Below, piece after piece: positions 61,033 to 64,000 of a stretch of DNA of 64,000 nt. Position numbers and translations under genes: made by a program. Positions within the stretch are counted from its first letter, which is position 1. Each line of letters opens with the position of its first letter. The notes beneath the pieces were generated by a model, which was given only the letters and a program-made list of their open reading frames with translations, had not been told where the DNA came from and made no database searches. The DNA is from Celoporthe dispersa (Eukaryota > Ascomycota > Sordariomycetes > Diaporthales > Cryphonectriaceae), in contig WAID01000006.1 of the NCBI GenBank assembly GCA_016584495.1, positions 2,418,001-2,482,000 of the forward strand, read 5' to 3'.

Positions 61033-61827
61033 ATGTCTCTCTCACGTCGTGCCTGCTACAAGTGTGGCAATGTCGGCCACTATGCCGAGGTTTGCTCTTC
61101 GTCTGAGCGCCTCTGCTACAACTGTAAGTACCAAGGAAAAAACTATGTTCTTGTCTGTTAGGAAAACCACTAACCGTCGTCGTCGTCCTCCTCATCAGGC
61201 AAGCAGCCGGGACATGAGTCGAACCAGTGCCCTCTTCCTCGTACCACGGATGCGAAGCAGTGCTACCACTGCCAGGGACTGGGTCACGTCCAGGCCGACT
61301 GCCCGACTCTCAGGTTGAGCGGCTCTGGCCCCAACGGCCGTTGCTACAACTGCAACCAGATGGGCCACCTGGCTGTAAGAGAGAGCCCTCTATATCATTC
61401 CAGGCCGGGTGTTGGGTTGTGTGCTGACTGCTCCGTAGCGTGAGTGCCAGCAGCCTCGTGCTGCTTTTGGCCGTAGTGCCCACGCCGCCCGAGGCGGCTT
61501 TGGCGGCTTCCCCGCGGCGGCTTCACCGGCGGGCCCCGTCCCACCTGCTACAAGTGCGGTGGTCCTAACCACTTCGCACGCGACTGTCAGGCGCAGGCTA
61601 TGAAATGCTACGCGTGCGGGAAGCTGGGTCACATCTCCAAGGAGTGCCAGGCGCCCGGCGGAGGCCCTCTGAGCACCGCCGGCAAGGCTTGCTACACCTG
61701 CAACCAGCCTGGTCATATCGCGAGGGACTGCCCCAACAAGCAGGCCGACGCTGAGCCTATCCCTGCGGAAGCCGACCTGAGCGCCGTTCCTCCCCCCGTC
61801 GCCGCCCCTATTGCTCCTGCTGCATAG
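61033..61827 (+). CDS. GIS2: Seven-CCHC zinc-knuckle nucleic-acid-binding protein (GIS2/CNBP-like)
   Basis: Binds single-stranded RNA or DNA and, in yeast and animals, associates with translating mRNAs. Exons 61033-61123, 61199-61374, 61439-61827; about 218 aa. Seven CX2CX4HX4C knuckles are visible in order: CYKCGNVGHYAEVC, CYNCKQPGHESNQC (spanning intron 1), CYHCQGLGHVQADC, CYNCNQMGHLAREC (spanning intron 2), CYKCGGPNHFARDC, CYACGKLGHISKEC and CYTCNQPGHIARDC. An RGG-like linker (ARGGFGGF...) separates knuckles 4 and 5. In this linker the frame breaks at the C-run 61510-61513, where one C appears to be missing; without it knuckles 5-7 are out of frame. The tail is Ala/Pro-rich. Confidence 0.95.
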
Positions 61828-63506
61828 GTGTCAGAGGATGCACAGCGCGCAGGGAACATGCTCGGCCTTCTCCAGACCTGAAGAGGAGCCGAATCATTCC
61901 CTAGGCGCTGTAGAGGGGCGGCAGGACAGGCCCCGGCTCCCACGAGCAGACTGGCTGTGCTTCCTTGACCTACCAGCCTGTTCCCCTCCCCCCCCTCGGC
62001 CCTCACACGTCGCCGTCCTGTACCTGAATTAGTCGAAATTCTCAATACTCATCCTCTATTCCTCTTCGGTCCCAATTTTTGTTCTTGATACTATTCGAAT
62101 TATTCTTCCACCGGTTGCACAGACCCGTCTCTGGCCTCTTCCACGCGGGGTTCTGGGTGGATAGCATAAGTCGCGACGTATCACTTGTTATTTCTTTGTT
62201 TTTGAATCGTCCTCGATCAAATTTTTTCCCCCTATTATTATTCTCTTGAAGAAAAGAAAAGTTTCTTCATCCAACCTCCCTTTCAAGATTCTCCTTGACT
62301 CGGACAGGTGGATAGCCTTTCCGCCGCTCGTTCAACCGGCGGCGGATAGGCAGAAGCCAACAATCGACGGGATACGCCAGACGTTGGAGCAACACGTCAC
62401 GAGAGGGGAGGGAAATATTATCACTACCCCTTGGTGACTGGACGAGACAGCGGTGGGAAAAGCCCCGATCCGAATGGATTGCGCGCGGGCGAGGTGAAAG
62501 ACCAAATTATGATACCCCTGCGGTTGTGAAAGACGCAAGAAGGAGCAGGCAAGCTAGCTGATGCGGAGCGAGTGGGTTGAAGGATACCAAAAAATTCTCA
62601 AAGGTGGTAGTGGTTGCTTGAGTTTTGGAACACGTAGTCTATGCCTTGGTTGTCCTTGTGTGCAGGACCAGCAGCACATGCCGTCCTGACGGGCCTCATC
62701 CGATGGTGCTGTAGTGTTGTTTGTGTGTACTGAGCATTGGTCGCTGCCGCCAGACATGTCGCTGCCCTGCGGATCTTCTCATCACGAGGTGCAGTTCAAC
62801 GTCGCCGCGATGAAGAAGAACCTTATGAGCCTCATTGGCGCTGTCCCGATGGTCACCTATTGTTCACAACTCCCCTCTCGAATGCCACAGGCCTGCCTAC
62901 ACCTATCATTACCAGGTGTCCATGTCAAGTAATATGCCGTGCTTACTACTTTTCTATAGCCACACTCGGCTCGAAGGCGACGTTACCCGGCCCCGACCAT
63001 GCCCACCACCCGCAACCATCATCCATGCGTGGTCTGACAAGCTGCGCTGTGCGCACTTGCGCACGACAACACACCCCAGACTCTTTTTCTCCGCACTCCT
63101 GTAACCAACAGTCAAGTGGGCTGTGCCAAGGATGCAGAGATCAGCACAGGCGGCCCCAGCCCACGCCGCCGTGCCCTCGACGGCCTAGCAGGGGGCGGGA
63201 CAAGGTCTGCGCCTTTTGGAGACGGGCCCTCAGTGCGCGAATGCGCAGGAAGAACGGGTTGTTGTGGTGTCCCCACATGGAAGATTCTGGTTCGTCGCTG
63301 CGGGAGCAGGGGCTTGGCTGGAAGGTGCGGGTATGACTGGGCGTGAGATTGATTGATATGGGACGGGCTTGCCTTTTACCTAGCACTATTGTCTTTTTTC
63401 GGAAGGTTTTATTTCTCGTTGCTGCGAAAATCTGTTGATGCTCAATCGTGCTCGGAATTATTTCATATACTGACCGGGAAGAGAGAGCGCAGCTCTGTCA
63501 ACCACC
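61828..63506. other. Intergenic; possible long leader with upstream ATGs
   Basis: 3' flank of the zinc-knuckle gene, then about 1.3 kb in front of the gene at 63507 that carries several short ATG-initiated ORFs (at 62246, 62714, 62737, 62835 and 63116 on +). None has a recognisable domain. If the leader is transcribed they would be uORFs; the transcript start is unknown. Confidence 0.4.
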
Positions 63507-64000
63507 ATGACGGCTCCTGAGATGGACCTCGACGAGGCCCTCGCTGGTGCAGTGCAGCCGATCACCGGAGAAGGCATTGAAGGGAAGACGCCCCAGGCTG
63601 CGGCGGAGTCACGATGGACGTCGACCTCATCAGTCGAGTCTGAACTGGATCACTTTTGGGTATGCATGCCCAACATTGCCCACTTCCTCCCCACCAAAGT
63701 ACCCTGCAGTACTCTCCCAACAGGAGCAAACTATGCTGACAATGCTCACAGCACGATTCGGTAAGTCTACTGAAGGAGTCATCCGTGTGGCTAGGGGTTT
63801 TCCAAAGCCCAACACCACCAACAATAAATGTCAACCAGGACAACAAGCGGGCGGCTGACTGACCATCGCAGACTGCCTCTCTAAACCACTTTTATACCAC
63901 ACAAGATACAGTCAACACCCTTGACTCGTTCGACTTCAACGATGACAACCTCTTCTTGGGGCCCTTCGACTCCTGCAGCACTGGCCTGCCACACCACCAG
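63507..64000 (+). CDS. 5' part of an unrecognised gene, cut by the window edge
   Basis: The ATG sits in a good context (CACCATGAC). Exon 1 (63507-63659) encodes 51 residues, acidic and Ser/Glu-rich. Splicing from GTATGC at 63660 to the AG at 63870-63871 (212 nt, with a GCTGACT branch site) joins it in phase to an open frame running to the window end, with TLDSFDFNDDNLFLGPFDS. The acidic and aromatic spacing resembles a transcription-activation region, but no DNA-binding domain is in view, so this is only a guess. Without splicing, exon 1 stops at 63764. A second donor-like GTAAGT at 63761 means the intron could contain an alternative exon. Partial; rates as hypothetical. Confidence 0.42.

Noticed and set aside
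1..64000. tRNA, rRNA or CRISPR features
   Set aside because: No T-loop-like GGTTCRANYCC with a plausible cloverleaf was found by eye, no rRNA core sequence, and no regularly spaced repeats. A covariance-model scan would be decisive for tRNAs.

Overview
The window is nuclear DNA of a filamentous ascomycete, most likely a Sordariomycete; the order cannot be set from sequence alone. The grounds are split genes with short introns (about 46-150 nt, GT-AG, often with a CTGAC-type branch site), GC-rich third codon positions, and a fungal gene set: a QDE-2-type Argonaute, a SOM1/FLO8-type LisH regulator, a late-sexual-development ferritin-like protein and a DAL5-family permease. There are 18 protein-coding genes, two of them small and one cut by the right edge. 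Intergenic DNA is long (up to about 6 kb), unique-looking, and full of homopurine/homopyrimidine tracts and microsatellites. No rRNA, tRNA, CRISPR array or intact transposon was recognised.

Layout. 1-8.2 kb: a possible 86-aa protein (+), a secreted GH5 mannanase (-), a conserved 101-aa small protein (-). 11.7-15.3 kb: phosphatidylserine decarboxylase of the C2/EF-hand (PSD2) type (-). 21.5-24.2 kb: a Ras-like GTPase without a CAAX box (+) and a short-chain dehydrogenase (+). 24.6-27.9 kb: Argonaute (-). 29.3-33.7 kb: an acetate transporter-family protein (-) and a secreted ferritin-like protein (-). 35.5-40 kb: a divergent pair, an FAD aromatic-type monooxygenase (-) and a DAL5-family permease (+). 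40.5-46.8 kb: a cysteine-rich single-pass surface protein (-) and a SOM1-like regulator (-). 51.3-53.7 kb: BET3 (-) and U5-40K WD40 protein (+), divergent over 437 bp. 56.7-58.5 kb: a two-helix membrane protein with PY motifs (+). 61-61.8 kb: a seven-CCHC zinc-knuckle protein (+). 63.5 kb to the end: the start of an unrecognised gene (+).

Most genes are unrelated housekeeping or signalling functions and do not form a pathway. The one plausible functional pair is the monooxygenase with the divergent permease.

The most striking pattern is ten apparent +1/-1 reading-frame breaks in seven otherwise well-conserved genes, most of them in short homopolymers. They look more like consensus errors than gene decay and should be settled before any biology is read from them. 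I found no convincing undescribed multi-gene system. The best biological leads are the CAAX-less Ras protein, the PY-motif membrane protein and the monooxygenase/permease pair.
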